In this document: positions 22,723 to 32,015 of the stretch, one piece after another | How the letters are laid out: each line of letters opens with the position of its first letter | Position numbering within the stretch: the first letter of the stretch is position 1 | Source of the DNA: Candidatus Galligastranaerophilus intestinavium | GTDB taxonomy: Bacteria > Cyanobacteriota > Vampirovibrionia > Gastranaerophilales > Gastranaerophilaceae | Direction: 5' to 3' | DNA length: 32,317 bases | Assembly (NCBI GenBank): GCA_018716625.1 | Contig: DVJQ01000018.1 | Location: 1-32,317, forward strand | Program-made: the position numbers and the translations under genes | Notes under the pieces: model-generated | What the model saw: the letters and a program-made list of their open reading frames with translations, nothing else | Told to the model about the DNA's origin: nothing | Database searches by the model: none

Positions 22723-23787
22723 ATGAGAATATTGCTTATAGGAAAAACGTTTGCTACAGCTGCTTTTGCACAATATTTTACGCAAAACCCAAATAATATA
22801 GTATTTTCAACACTTAGCGGCACAGATGCAGAATCTGTAGATATTTTGCCTGATAATATCCAAGAATTAAAAGAGTTTGCGCTTGCAAATGAAATGTCGC
22901 TGACGCTTTTATGTGACAAAGATAGTATTTTAAGCCCTATAAAAGAAGAATTTGAAAAAGACAGGCTGAGAGTTTTTGCACCCGATAGCAAGACCTTCAA
23001 ATTTTTAAATTCAAAAATTTGGGCAAAAAAAATTATATACAAAAACAAAATCCCGACACCAAGATTTCAATTTTTTGAAAAACCGCAAGCAGCAATTGAA
23101 TATGTAAGGAAAAATAAATTCCCGATTGTTATAAAACCTGACTCAATTGGTGCACTTGGTGCAAGAATTTGTGAAACTTTCGGGAGTGCAAAAGTTGCCA
23201 TAGAAGAATTTTTCGATAACGGAGTCAAAAAAATTCTCACAGAAGAATATATCTGGGGCAAAGAATTTAGCGTATATACCATCTGTGATGGCTACAACCC
23301 TCTTTTTTTGTGCGAAATTTCAAAATATCAAAACTCTTTTGCCATGATTGGCACAGATTTTTTAGGTGAAAAAGAAAAACAAAAAATTGCAAAAGAGGTG
23401 ATTTTACCTTTTTTTGATACTCTGACAAAAGAAAATGACGCTTATACGGGCATTTTAGGATTTAATTTTGTCAAAACCAAGGACAAAATATTTTTAATAA
23501 GCATTGTGCCGTTTTTTGAAGATATAGATTCCCAAATTGCAATAAATGGCATAAAAGCAAGCTGGGAAGATATATTTGAGTGTACGCTTTCAAATACACT
23601 GTTTGAAAATTTTTCTCAAATTCAACAAAATGACTCTCACCTTTTATCGTATGAATTTTATGAAAACGGCAAAAAGACAAATGTTTTTGCTCAAGCAAAA
23701 ACATTTAACGCCGCAAGGAAGATTTTGTGCGAAGAAGGCGCCGACAAAAAAGAAATTGAGGAGGCATTAAAACATTGGAAATATTAG
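22723..23787 (+). CDS. PurD-like ATP-grasp protein
   Basis: The product has 354 residues, shorter than PurD (about 420). The N-terminus MRILLIGKTFATAAFAQYF replaces the usual GGREHA motif. LRVFAPDSKTFKFLNSKIWAKKI, NKIPTPRF and PIVIKPDSIGALGARI follow the PurD B-domain order, but the glycine-rich loop is altered. IEEFF and GFNFVKTKDKIFLI correspond to later ATP-grasp segments. The usual C-terminal domain is mostly absent. It probably ligates a carboxylate to an amine, but GAR synthetase activity is doubtful. A leaderless start is predicted. It overlaps the CMP-sugar gene by 13 bp. Confidence 0.7.
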   Translation: MRILLIGKTFATAAFAQYFTQNPNNIVFSTLSGTDAESVDILPDNIQELKEFALANEMSLTLLCDKDSILSPIKEEFEKDRLRVFAPDSKTFKFLNSKIWAKKIIYKNKIPTPRFQFFEKPQAAIEYVRKNKFPIVIKPDSIGALGARICETFGSAKVAIEEFFDNGVKKILTEEYIWGKEFSVYTICDGYNPLFLCEISKYQNSFAMIGTDFLGEKEKQKIAKEVILPFFDTLTKENDAYTGILGFNFVKTKDKIFLISIVPFFEDIDSQIAINGIKASWEDIFECTLSNTLFENFSQIQQNDSHLLSYEFYENGKKTNVFAQAKTFNAARKILCEEGADKKEIEEALKHWKY

Positions 23788-24470
23788 CAATAATCCCTGC
23801 TCGCGGAGGCTCCAAGGGTATAAAAAGAAAAAATTTACGCCCGATATGCTCAAAACCGCTTGTGGCATACTCAATTGAAGCGGGATTGAATTCAAAATTC
23901 ATAACAAAAACCGTTGTTTCAACAGAAGATGACGAAATTGCACAAGTGTCAAAAAGCTTTGGTGCACAAGTAATAAAGCGCCCGATGGAACTTGCGCGGG
24001 ATGAAACAAAAACAATTCCCGTTATGCTGCATGCCGCAAAATATTTAGAGGATAGGGAAAACTATAGACCTGATTATGTCGTACTTTTGCAGCCTACATG
24101 CCCGCTGCGCGATGCAAATTACACAGATAATGCCTTTGAATTCTATTTTCAAAAAGAAAAAGAAGGTTTTGACAGCTGCTTTAGCGCGTTTTCTCTCGGT
24201 ACAACCCATGCCAAATGGAAAATTTTGCACGACGGGAAGGCGCAAGGGCTCTATGATTACCGCACGCGACCGCGCAGACAAGATACAAATGAGCACTATC
24301 AAATGGTTTGCGAGAACGGTGCTTTTTATGTGCTAAAATACGATACAATGCTTGAACTAAATGATTTTATCGGCTACAACCCTGCAATTTACATAACAAA
24401 AAGGGTTGTAGACATTGACAGTGAGGAAGATATTTTATGCATAGAAAAACAGTTGATGGAGAAAGGCTAA
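23775..24470 (+). CDS. CMP-nonulosonate (CMP-sialic/legionaminic acid) synthetase-like
   Basis: The product has 231 residues. The nucleotidyl-transferase loop [16 protein letters not shown] is complete, with the EDDEIA and LLQPTCPLR segments of the NeuA family. [22 protein letters not shown] matches the CMP-legionaminate type (RPRRQD..Y.ENG). It transfers CMP to a nonulosonic acid for cell-surface glycans. The start is TTG with GAGGAGG about 10 nt upstream. No NeuB/LegI-like synthase is in the window, so the donor pathway is elsewhere. Confidence 0.88.
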   Translation: MEILAIIPARGGSKGIKRKNLRPICSKPLVAYSIEAGLNSKFITKTVVSTEDDEIAQVSKSFGAQVIKRPMELARDETKTIPVMLHAAKYLEDRENYRPDYVVLLQPTCPLRDANYTDNAFEFYFQKEKEGFDSCFSAFSLGTTHAKWKILHDGKAQGLYDYRTRPRRQDTNEHYQMVCENGAFYVLKYDTMLELNDFIGYNPAIYITKRVVDIDSEEDILCIEKQLMEKG

Positions 24471-24682
24471 ATTTAGGGCAAAAAATTTGTCTGAAATTGA
24501 TTTCTATTTACAGATTTTTTTCAAAATTCACACCCTCAACTTGCAGATTTTACCCAACCTGCTCAAAATACACATATGACGCCATAAAAAAGTATGGTGT
24601 CATAAAGGGGTGTTTTTTGGGCTTAAAGAGAATTTTAAAGTGTCACCCTTTTCACCCCGGCGGATACGACCCGCTGCCTTAG
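24437..24682 (+). CDS. yidD: Membrane protein insertion efficiency factor YidD
   Basis: The product has 81 residues. [21 protein letters not shown] and [15 protein letters not shown] are the intact YidD signature. It is thought to help YidC-dependent insertion at the inner membrane face. The ATG at 24437 is supported by GAGGAAG 8 nt upstream and overlaps the CMP-sugar gene by 34 bp. Usually YidD lies in the rpmH-rnpA-yidC operon; here it is with surface-sugar genes. It shares its stop with the convergent carbonic anhydrase. Confidence 0.93.
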   Translation: MHRKTVDGERLNLGQKICLKLISIYRFFSKFTPSTCRFYPTCSKYTYDAIKKYGVIKGCFLGLKRILKCHPFHPGGYDPLP

Positions 24683-25272
24683 TCTAAAATCTCAACTTCA
24701 CCGTTTTCAAGAGTGAAATAAGCTTTAACTATTTTTAATTTGCCGCTTTCGTAAGCATCTTTAATTATTTTTGACTTTGCAAGCAGCCTGTGTTTTGCAA
24801 AATCACAATAATGCTTTGCAAGCTCATTAAAACATGCGGTCCCCATTTGCATTTTTACACATTGCGCATGGCAAATTAAATTTTCCAACTCGTCGTTGTA
24901 CAAGGGAGCATTCATTGCATATTTCATAACCCCGCAGTCTTGATGTCCCAATATTACAAGCAATTTAATTTTAAGATGACCAACCCCATACTCAAGCGTC
25001 TCAAGAACATTTGGACCTATAGTACCACCTGCAGTACGTGCCACGAAAAGCTCACCCAAGCCCGTATCGAAAATAATTTCCGGAGATGTCCTTGAGTCTG
25101 AACAGCCCAAAATCATTGCATAAGGCTTTTGTCCATCGACAAGAGTGCGCTTCATCTCATCAAAACAATGGTTTTTAACACGCGGAGTATTATTTTTAAA
25201 GCACCGATTGCCCTCGAGTAAAATCTCAAGAAGCTCATCGGCGCTGTATTTTTCACTATCAATTTTTTTCAC
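24679..25272 (-). CDS. Beta-class carbonic anhydrase
   Basis: The product has 197 residues. Zinc ligands are C57 (with D59 and R61 in CSDSR), H110 and C113 in GHQDCG. The length and [18 protein letters not shown] and [11 protein letters not shown] are standard for the family. It interconverts CO2 and bicarbonate. The start codon is GTG and overlaps the serS stop by 1 nt. There is no signal peptide, so it is cytoplasmic. It is the last gene of the pheT operon. Confidence 0.93.
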   Translation of the reverse strand: MKKIDSEKYSADELLEILLEGNRCFKNNTPRVKNHCFDEMKRTLVDGQKPYAMILGCSDSRTSPEIIFDTGLGELFVARTAGGTIGPNVLETLEYGVGHLKIKLLVILGHQDCGVMKYAMNAPLYNDELENLICHAQCVKMQMGTACFNELAKHYCDFAKHRLLAKSKIIKDAYESGKLKIVKAYFTLENGEVEILD

Positions 25273-26537
25273 TATATTTTATCAAATCCTGTATATTTTC
25301 TAAGTACTTCAGGGATTATAATATCGCCGTCTTTTGTCTGGTAATTTTCAACAATTGCCGCAAAAGTTCTGCCTACGGCAAGTCCCGAACCGTTGATTGT
25401 GTGGACAAATTGGACTTTTCCGCTTTCTTTATCACGATAGCGGATATTTGCACGCCTTGCCTGATAATCGCCATAATTTGAACAGCTTGAAATTTCTTTG
25501 TAAGTCCCGTAAGATGGCATCCAAACTTCCAAATCCCAACATTTATTAGCTGAAAAGCCAATATCTGCACTGCACAGAGCTTCGCGCCTATATGGCAGCT
25601 CCAGCATTTGCAACATTTTTTCTGCATCTTTTGTAAGTTTGTCGTGCTCTTGCGGGCTTGTTTGAGGAGTAGTGAGCTTTACAAGCTCGACTTTGTTAAA
25701 CTGGTGAACCCTTATTAAGCCTCTTGTGTCTTTACCTGCGGAGCCTGCTTCACGCCTAAAGCAAGGTGTATACGCGCACATATACACAGGCAGCATATCC
25801 TCGCTTAATATCTCGCCGGAGTAGATATTTGTAACAGGAACTTCAGCCGTCGGAATAAGGTATAAATCCTCATCTTCACACTTGTACATATCTTGTGCGA
25901 ACTTTGGCAGCTGCCCTGTTCCTGTCATTGTTGCGGCATTTGCCATAAAAGGAGGCAGAATTTCTTCATAGCCTTGCTCTTGTGTATGGATATCAAGGAA
26001 AAAGTTAATAATAGCGCGCTCTAACTTTGCGCCTTTGCCGCGATACAGAGTAAATCTGCTTTGAGAAAGTTTGACACCGCGCTCAAAATCTACAATATTT
26101 TTTTGTTCACACAAATCCCAATGAGCTTTAAATTCAAAATCAAATTTCCTTGGCTCGCCCCATTTGTACACTTCAACGTTATCATCTTCGCTTGTACCTA
26201 CAGGAGTAGTAACATCAGGAATATTCGGTATATTTAAAAGAAGATTTTTTTGCTTTTCATCTAAAGCATTTTGCTTTTCTTCAAGTTCTTTTATCTCATC
26301 ACCGATTTTTTTAACTTCAGCTTGGATTTCATCTGTATTTTGACCGGCTTTTTTCATCTCACCGATTTTTTGAGATTCGCTCTTTCTTTTTGCGCGAAGT
26401 TCATCTGTTGCAAACTGGATTTTTCTTCTTTCTTCATCAACTTCTAAAACCGCATCAATACTTAACTCGGGATTTCTGCGTTTTAGCAATTCATTAATTT
26501 TTTCAGGATTTTCTCTTATTAATTTTATATCCAGCAT
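25272..26537 (-). CDS. serS: Seryl-tRNA synthetase
   Basis: The product has 421 residues. The N-terminal coiled-coil arm ([24 protein letters not shown]) precedes the class II catalytic core. Motif 2 is [21 protein letters not shown] and motif 3 is [18 protein letters not shown]. It charges tRNA-Ser. AAGAAGG before the ATG lies in the preceding gene's end; the preceding TAA abuts this ATG. The gene sits between the pseudouridine synthase and carbonic anhydrase. Confidence 0.97.
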   Translation of the reverse strand: MLDIKLIRENPEKINELLKRRNPELSIDAVLEVDEERRKIQFATDELRAKRKSESQKIGEMKKAGQNTDEIQAEVKKIGDEIKELEEKQNALDEKQKNLLLNIPNIPDVTTPVGTSEDDNVEVYKWGEPRKFDFEFKAHWDLCEQKNIVDFERGVKLSQSRFTLYRGKGAKLERAIINFFLDIHTQEQGYEEILPPFMANAATMTGTGQLPKFAQDMYKCEDEDLYLIPTAEVPVTNIYSGEILSEDMLPVYMCAYTPCFRREAGSAGKDTRGLIRVHQFNKVELVKLTTPQTSPQEHDKLTKDAEKMLQMLELPYRREALCSADIGFSANKCWDLEVWMPSYGTYKEISSCSNYGDYQARRANIRYRDKESGKVQFVHTINGSGLAVGRTFAAIVENYQTKDGDIIIPEVLRKYTGFDKI

Positions 26538-27269
26538 TTATATACCTTCTTTCTCTTTAATTTTATCCAAGTATGATTTCAATTCTTTCAATTGTTTTGG
26601 CTTAATCGGTTTATACTGTCCCTTTTTCAGCCCGACTAAATCTATTGTAGCATGCCTGATACGCTTTAAGTGTACAACATTATGTCCCAAATGTTCAACC
26701 ATTTTTCTTATTTGACGGTTTAAACCTTGATAAAGTGTGACCTCAAGCAAAGTTTCATTCTTTTTGCGCTCTATTATCTCGCAATCGCAATATGCAATTT
26801 TGCCCTTTTCTATTTCAATACCTCCTGCAAGCTTTTCAAGGTCTTCCACTTTTAAAAAAGCATCAACCGTTACCCTGTACACTTTTGCAACTTTAAGCGA
26901 GGGGTGAGTCAGCTCGTAGACTAAATTCCCATCGTTTGTTAAGATTAAAAGTCCGGATGAATCCTTATCCAGCCTGCCAACAGGTCTTAAATGTTTAAGC
27001 TCGTCAGGTAAAATATCATAAATTGTTTTCCTGCCTTTTTCATCGTCACTTGTTGTAATGTAGCCTGTGGGTTTGTAAAAACGATAATATTCAAGCTTCA
27101 TTACTCTAAGGGTTTTGCCGTCAATTGAAACTTTATCTTTTGTTCTTATTTCATAACCCAACAGCGTTACGGTTTTCCCATTTACCTGAACGCGACCTGA
27201 TTCTATAAGCTCATCAGCCTTTCGACGTGAGCAAAATCCGCTTGAAGCTATGTATTTGTTTATTCTCAT
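26538..27269 (-). CDS. rluB: RsuA/RluB family 23S/16S rRNA pseudouridine synthase
   Basis: The product has 243 residues. An N-terminal S4 domain (RINKYIASSGFCSRRKADELIESGRV) is followed by the catalytic domain. The catalytic Asp is D101 in PVGRLDKDSSGLLILTNDG. LNRQIRKMVEHLGHNV is the usual downstream motif. It modifies rRNA uridine; RluB is the most likely subtype. It starts 3 bp after pheT and ends directly before serS, so these genes form a translation-related operon. Confidence 0.93.
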   Translation of the reverse strand: MRINKYIASSGFCSRRKADELIESGRVQVNGKTVTLLGYEIRTKDKVSIDGKTLRVMKLEYYRFYKPTGYITTSDDEKGRKTIYDILPDELKHLRPVGRLDKDSSGLLILTNDGNLVYELTHPSLKVAKVYRVTVDAFLKVEDLEKLAGGIEIEKGKIAYCDCEIIERKKNETLLEVTLYQGLNRQIRKMVEHLGHNVVHLKRIRHATIDLVGLKKGQYKPIKPKQLKELKSYLDKIKEKEGI

Positions 27270-27272
27270 AAA

Positions 27273-29741
27273 CTACCTTAGAACCAGATTGGGAACAGAC
27301 TTAACAAGACCTTCTCTTATTTTTGTCATTTCTTTGTCAATGACTTCATCAGTTAAAGTTTTGCTCTCATCATGCAGGGTTATTCTGTAAGCCATGGACT
27401 TTTTGCCTTGTTCAATGTGTTCACCCTGATAAATATCAAAGACTTTTGCACCTTTGAAAATATTTTTATCCGCAATTTTCTTAATTGCTTTTAAAATCGT
27501 TTCATTTGTAACATCTTTGTCAAGGGCAAAAGCTATATCACGAGTAACGGGAAGCGATACGGGAAGTTTTTTGTACTTAACCGTACTTTGTGAAACAGCG
27601 TCGAGTATTGCCTGTAAATTAAGCTCAAATACAAATAAATCTTGATTAAACTTCATATCATCCTTTAAAATCGGATGAATTTTACCAACATACCCCAGTG
27701 TTGTGAAGTTTTTGCCCATAAGGGAGATTTTTGCACTTTGCGCCGGGTGCATAAATTCATAGGTTTTTGAATCGTTTTCATCAAACGGGGCAAAAACAAT
27801 TCTTTTTGTCAGGTTTAACTGCTCAAAAAGATTTTCCAAAACCCCTTTTACACTGTAAAAATCAACAGGGGTCTTATCTCTCCAAAGTTCATTGTTTATA
27901 CTGCCAAAGACCGCTCCTGCAAGCCTTCTTTGTTCTTCGACTCCGGAGTTGTCTTCATCTGCTTGCGATTTTACAAAGTAAGCTTTTGCAACTTCATACA
28001 TTCTAAAATTCTTTTGTCCGTTATCAAAGTTGTATTTTACAACATTTAAAATGCTTGGCATAACTGCCTGTCTTAGCATTGTAGCATCCTCACTTTGAGG
28101 ATTTTTAACCCTTAGCGAAGTTTCATAATCATACTTGTGCATAAATTCTTTATACAGATTTTCACCCACAAGCGAGGGTGTGACTATTTCATCAAAGCCC
28201 GAACCGATAAACAAATTGTTTATGGTTTTTAAAGTACGGTTTTCAAAACTTATATTTGCCCCTTCTTCGATTTTTGGCAAAGAAGGCGTAATTTTATCGT
28301 AACCGTATATTCTTGAGACTTCTTCTATAAGGTCAATTTCACGATAAACATCATTTACCCTGCAGCTTGGCACTTTAAATTTTGCCGCAGCCTCATTTTT
28401 ACCCAAAAGCTCAAACCCTAAGTTTTCAAGAATTGCAATTGAATCTTCTTGAGGTATGTCAATACCTAAAATCCTCTTTATTTCGCTGTTTCTAAGGGTT
28501 ATTTCTATATTTGGGGCGCAAGACGTACCTATTTCAACCATACCCTCTACTTTTGCATTGGCATATTTTTGCAAAAGCTCCGCCGCTCTAAACTGCGCAT
28601 AGCGCACAAGTTCAATATCCACACCGCGCTCAAATCTTGCACTTGCCTCAGAACGATAACCGACCGAACGAGCCGATTTTCTGTTTGTGTGAGATGTAAA
28701 GTGAGCAGCCTCAAGTGCAATATTTTTTGTATTGTCATCAATTTCCGAATTCAGTCCGCCAAACACGCCCGCTATACACACAGGGGTGTCTTTTTTTGCG
28801 ATTACAACACTTTGATTTGTGAGTTTTCTTTGAGTTTCATCAATGGTAATAATGCTCTCAGTGTCTTTTGCATACCTGACACACAAATAATTGTCCAGCT
28901 TATCATAATCAAAAGCATGCAAAGGTGTGCCGTATTCTAGCAGAATATAGTTAGTAATATCAACAACATTATTAATTGCACGCATACCGCAAGCTTCAAT
29001 TCTTCTTTGCATAAACGCCGGAGAAGGCTTGATTTCAATATCTTTTAAAACACCGATTGAATAATATTTGCAAGTTTCATCGTCTTTAATTTCAATCTTG
29101 AAATTATCCGTCTTGGGCAGAGTCGGCAAGTTTTTCGGGTTAAAGTTTAACTTTCTGTTAAAAAGCGCGCTGACTTCTCTTGCAATGCCCACAACAGACA
29201 TCTGATCGCCCCTGTTTGCAGTAGGCGCAACATGAAATATAATCTCCTCGCTCAGGTTCATTATCTTCTCAAGCGGCTCACCCAAGGGGATTGAATCATA
29301 AACTCTGTTTAGAATAAAAATCCCGTCCTCATCCTGCATACCCTCAAGTCCCAGCTCATCACAAGAACATAACATACCTTGCGATTCAACTCCACGAATA
29401 ACCGCAGGAGTAAGTTCAAAAAGCTCGCCTGTTTTTCTTGAAAAAACCCTTGAACCGACACTTGCATAAGGTATAATTTGCCCTTCTTCAATGTTTTGAG
29501 CGCCGCATACCACCTGTTTTGTAGCAAAACCCGTATCAACCGTTACAAGGTGCAATTTGTCCGCGTTAGGGTGATTATCAATTTTGAGGATTTTTGCCGT
29601 TATAATGTTTGTAAACTTAGGTTTTCTATACTCAACGTCTTCAACTTCCAATCCGCTCATTGTAAGTCTGTGTGCAATTTCTTTAGGTTCAATTCCGCTT
29701 AAATCGACAAATTCACTTAACCATTCGTATGAAACCTGCAT
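27273..29741 (-). CDS. pheT: Phenylalanyl-tRNA synthetase beta subunit
   Basis: The product has 822 residues and is complete. The N-terminal tRNA-binding OB domain, the B3/4 editing domain (YSIGVLKDIEIKPSP..NNVVDITNYILLEYGTPLHAFD), the B5 domain, the catalytic-like core and the C-terminal FDX-ACB domain (ITLHDESKTLTDEVIDKEMTKI) can be read in order. It forms an alpha2beta2 complex with PheS, and charges tRNA-Phe. pheS is not beside it, although in many bacteria the two are one operon. AGAGGA precedes the ATG. Confidence 0.97.
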   Translation of the reverse strand: MQVSYEWLSEFVDLSGIEPKEIAHRLTMSGLEVEDVEYRKPKFTNIITAKILKIDNHPNADKLHLVTVDTGFATKQVVCGAQNIEEGQIIPYASVGSRVFSRKTGELFELTPAVIRGVESQGMLCSCDELGLEGMQDEDGIFILNRVYDSIPLGEPLEKIMNLSEEIIFHVAPTANRGDQMSVVGIAREVSALFNRKLNFNPKNLPTLPKTDNFKIEIKDDETCKYYSIGVLKDIEIKPSPAFMQRRIEACGMRAINNVVDITNYILLEYGTPLHAFDYDKLDNYLCVRYAKDTESIITIDETQRKLTNQSVVIAKKDTPVCIAGVFGGLNSEIDDNTKNIALEAAHFTSHTNRKSARSVGYRSEASARFERGVDIELVRYAQFRAAELLQKYANAKVEGMVEIGTSCAPNIEITLRNSEIKRILGIDIPQEDSIAILENLGFELLGKNEAAAKFKVPSCRVNDVYREIDLIEEVSRIYGYDKITPSLPKIEEGANISFENRTLKTINNLFIGSGFDEIVTPSLVGENLYKEFMHKYDYETSLRVKNPQSEDATMLRQAVMPSILNVVKYNFDNGQKNFRMYEVAKAYFVKSQADEDNSGVEEQRRLAGAVFGSINNELWRDKTPVDFYSVKGVLENLFEQLNLTKRIVFAPFDENDSKTYEFMHPAQSAKISLMGKNFTTLGYVGKIHPILKDDMKFNQDLFVFELNLQAILDAVSQSTVKYKKLPVSLPVTRDIAFALDKDVTNETILKAIKKIADKNIFKGAKVFDIYQGEHIEQGKKSMAYRITLHDESKTLTDEVIDKEMTKIREGLVKSVPNLVLR

Positions 29742-29813
29742 TTTTAATCCTCTTTTTAACTTTTCAACAAAAATATTCTAGTACAAAAAAGCTAAAAAAT
29801 AAAACATTGTTTG

Positions 29814-31385
29814 CTAGATAACAATTTCTTTTTCGTTTTTATAAATAACATAGCCCAAAACGCCGCCGGGGGGCTTTTTCAGGTTTTTTCTTTTTGTATA
29901 AATTATCGATGCTTTTGTGGAATTTTTCATAGGTGAATTTTCTTTTACAAGCCTTGCTGCATACTCTAAAACTTCCGGCTTGGGCTCTTTTTCATCGTTT
30001 CGAACTTTTAAGAGCACATGTGATGAGGGGCAATTGTATGCATGAAACCAAATATCTTCAGCTTGAGCTATTTTTGAGATTAAATAATCATTTTGTTTAT
30101 TATTTTTGCCTAAAAATATTTCATATCCCATAAAATTAAAACTTGCAAGGGTAGGTTTTTCTTGTTTTTTTGCGCTTTTTTCTTTTATTAAGCCATACAT
30201 CTCAAGCTCTGAGGTTATTTCATCAAGCTCTGAATGAGTTTTTGAATTTTCAATGCTGAATAAAACCTCATCCAAATATGTTTTCTTTTCTTTTGCCTCG
30301 TTATACTTTTGTTTTTGATAATCATAAGCCCCTTTGGCTTTTGTATAGAGTTTATAATAATGTTGGGCATTTTGAGAGGGTGTAAGTGTTGTATCAAGGG
30401 CAATTTGAACATTATCTGGCGTTATAAAAATTTCATCGTTTTTATTTATTAAGTAAATATATTGAAAAATTAAATCCCCCCTTTGCTTATACGCCAATGC
30501 TTTACCCTCATTGGGTTCATTTTTTAAAATATTTTCAAGTTTTTTAATTTCAGCCTTCAAAAGTCTTTGCAGCTGCATTTGTTTATTTGAAAAAATGTCT
30601 TTAAACATTGCATTTGCAAAGTATTCATCAAGCGCAGTGTTAAAATCACTACCCTGCCACAACTCTAAAAGTGCTTTTGTATCTTGCAGTGCAACTGTTT
30701 TTTGCAAATTTTCAAAAAAATTTTCATCATCCCTGCTGTTATTTTTTATAATTTTTATAAGGGGTTCACAGAGCATATAATAATGTTCAGACAAGGATTT
30801 TTCATCTTTATTAACGGCGCAAAAGGCTCCGTAGCTTGTTTTTAGGATGTCTGTTTTTATTTGCTCGGGCGGATAAATATAGGGTATACCACCGTAAACC
30901 TCACGAACAGAGCTTTTCTCGGGCGAAATGTTATGAGCACTGCCCAGAATGTTTTTTGAGCGAAAATCGTATAAAATTACATTTGAATGTCTGCCCATAA
31001 TTTCAACTGCAAGACATAAATTTACAAGCTGACCCGTTTCATCGTAAACTTCAAAATGCAACTCTAAAATTCTTTCATAATCAGGGATTGTAATTTCTTT
31101 TATTCTTGCACCCTCGATATATTTTCTAAGCTGCATGCAAAACATTGGCGGGCTTTTTGGATTTTCAAGCGCGCGCATGGAAAAAGTTTTTTGACTTATA
31201 AAGCAAATATGAGGATACTTTGGGTTTATATTAATGTAGAGTTTGCGACTCTCGCCACATGAGCGCAAATTTAAAATAATCTCTTTTCTTGAAGGCTGCT
31301 GAACCTTTTGAACAGAGGCATTTTTCAAAAAGTCGTAATTAATCTTCAAAAAATTTTTTAAACTCAAAGAATCAAAACTATGCAT
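29814..31385 (-). CDS. rqcH: Rqc2 homolog RqcH (NFACT protein)
   Basis: The product has 523 residues from ATG at 31385; the longer reading to 31544 would overlap nadD and looks noncoding. NFACT-N domain features include KLYININPKYPHICF, RALENPKSPPMFCMQLRKYIEGARI and VEIMGRHSNVILYD. A long coiled-coil middle region leads into the C-terminal NFACT-R domain. In the family this protein binds split 50S subunits and adds alanine tails to stalled nascent chains in ribosome quality control. The start has a promoter that diverges from nadD with overlapping -10 boxes. Confidence 0.92.
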   Translation of the reverse strand: MHSFDSLSLKNFLKINYDFLKNASVQKVQQPSRKEIILNLRSCGESRKLYININPKYPHICFISQKTFSMRALENPKSPPMFCMQLRKYIEGARIKEITIPDYERILELHFEVYDETGQLVNLCLAVEIMGRHSNVILYDFRSKNILGSAHNISPEKSSVREVYGGIPYIYPPEQIKTDILKTSYGAFCAVNKDEKSLSEHYYMLCEPLIKIIKNNSRDDENFFENLQKTVALQDTKALLELWQGSDFNTALDEYFANAMFKDIFSNKQMQLQRLLKAEIKKLENILKNEPNEGKALAYKQRGDLIFQYIYLINKNDEIFITPDNVQIALDTTLTPSQNAQHYYKLYTKAKGAYDYQKQKYNEAKEKKTYLDEVLFSIENSKTHSELDEITSELEMYGLIKEKSAKKQEKPTLASFNFMGYEIFLGKNNKQNDYLISKIAQAEDIWFHAYNCPSSHVLLKVRNDEKEPKPEVLEYAARLVKENSPMKNSTKASIIYTKRKNLKKPPGGVLGYVIYKNEKEIVI

Positions 31386-31395
31386 AACAAAAAAT

Positions 31396-31408
31396 ATTGT
31401 AATATAAT
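31396..31408. promoter_or_regulatory. Overlapping divergent -10 boxes between rqcH and nadD
   Basis: TATAAT (31403-31408) points to nadD, 10 nt before its ATG. On the other strand TACAAT (plus 31396-31401) points to rqcH, 10 nt before its ATG. The two start codons are only 33 bp apart, so both transcripts would have 3-4-nt leaders and the promoters exclude each other. Confidence 0.5.
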
Positions 31409-31418
31409 TAAACCAATT

Positions 31419-32015
31419 ATGAAATGTTATTTTTTTGGAACTTTTAACCCGCTGCACAACGCCCATCTTGAAATTGCAAAAAAAATCAAAGAGCAGTTTA
31501 ATTTTGATGAGGTTATTTTTGTACCTGCTTATACCCCGCCGCATAAAATTCCCGACACAACACCTTCTGACAGGCTTTTTATGACACAGTTAGGGGCAGG
31601 CAAAAAAAATGTTGATGACATAGAGTATTTTTTGCCCATACCAAGCTACAGCTTTAATACAATTATGGAGCTTAAAAAAAGAGATAAAACCGACAAAATA
31701 AATTTTATAATGGGTTATGATTCCTTTATCAAAATTGAGAGTTGGAAAAATCCGCAAATCTTAAAAGAAAATGTTAATTTTATAATTATTCCGCGCCACT
31801 GCGGGGATATTTCCGATGTTTCTTTTGAACATTTAAAACGCAAAGGCTGGAACTACAAAATAGCAGACATTAATTTTATGGATATTTCATCCAATATGAT
31901 AAGAGATAAAGTGCAAAACAATGAAGAAATAACAAATCTTGTACCAAAAAAAGTAGAGGAATATATTTATGAACACAGACTGTATAAAAAAGACTCTCAA
32001 AGAGTCTTTAAGTGA
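31419..32015 (+). CDS. nadD: Nicotinate-nucleotide adenylyltransferase
   Basis: The product has 198 residues from the ATG at 31419 (MKCYFFGTFNPLHNAHLEIA); an upstream ATG at 31380 adds residues that do not belong to the family. GTFNPLHNAH at 7-16 is the nucleotidyl-transferase GxFxPxHxxH motif. ISSNMIRDKV near the C-terminus is the ISSTxIR motif with Ser and Asn variants. It makes NaAD from NaMN and ATP in NAD synthesis. No Shine-Dalgarno sequence is seen because the leader is only about 4 nt. It overlaps yqeK by 47 bp. Confidence 0.95.
   Translation: MKCYFFGTFNPLHNAHLEIAKKIKEQFNFDEVIFVPAYTPPHKIPDTTPSDRLFMTQLGAGKKNVDDIEYFLPIPSYSFNTIMELKKRDKTDKINFIMGYDSFIKIESWKNPQILKENVNFIIIPRHCGDISDVSFEHLKRKGWNYKIADINFMDISSNMIRDKVQNNEEITNLVPKKVEEYIYEHRLYKKDSQRVFK

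Noticed and set aside
30511-30780. Plus-strand ORF of 89 codons inside rqcH
   Set aside because: It lies opposite a well-supported gene with NFACT motifs; no ribosome binding site or family match.
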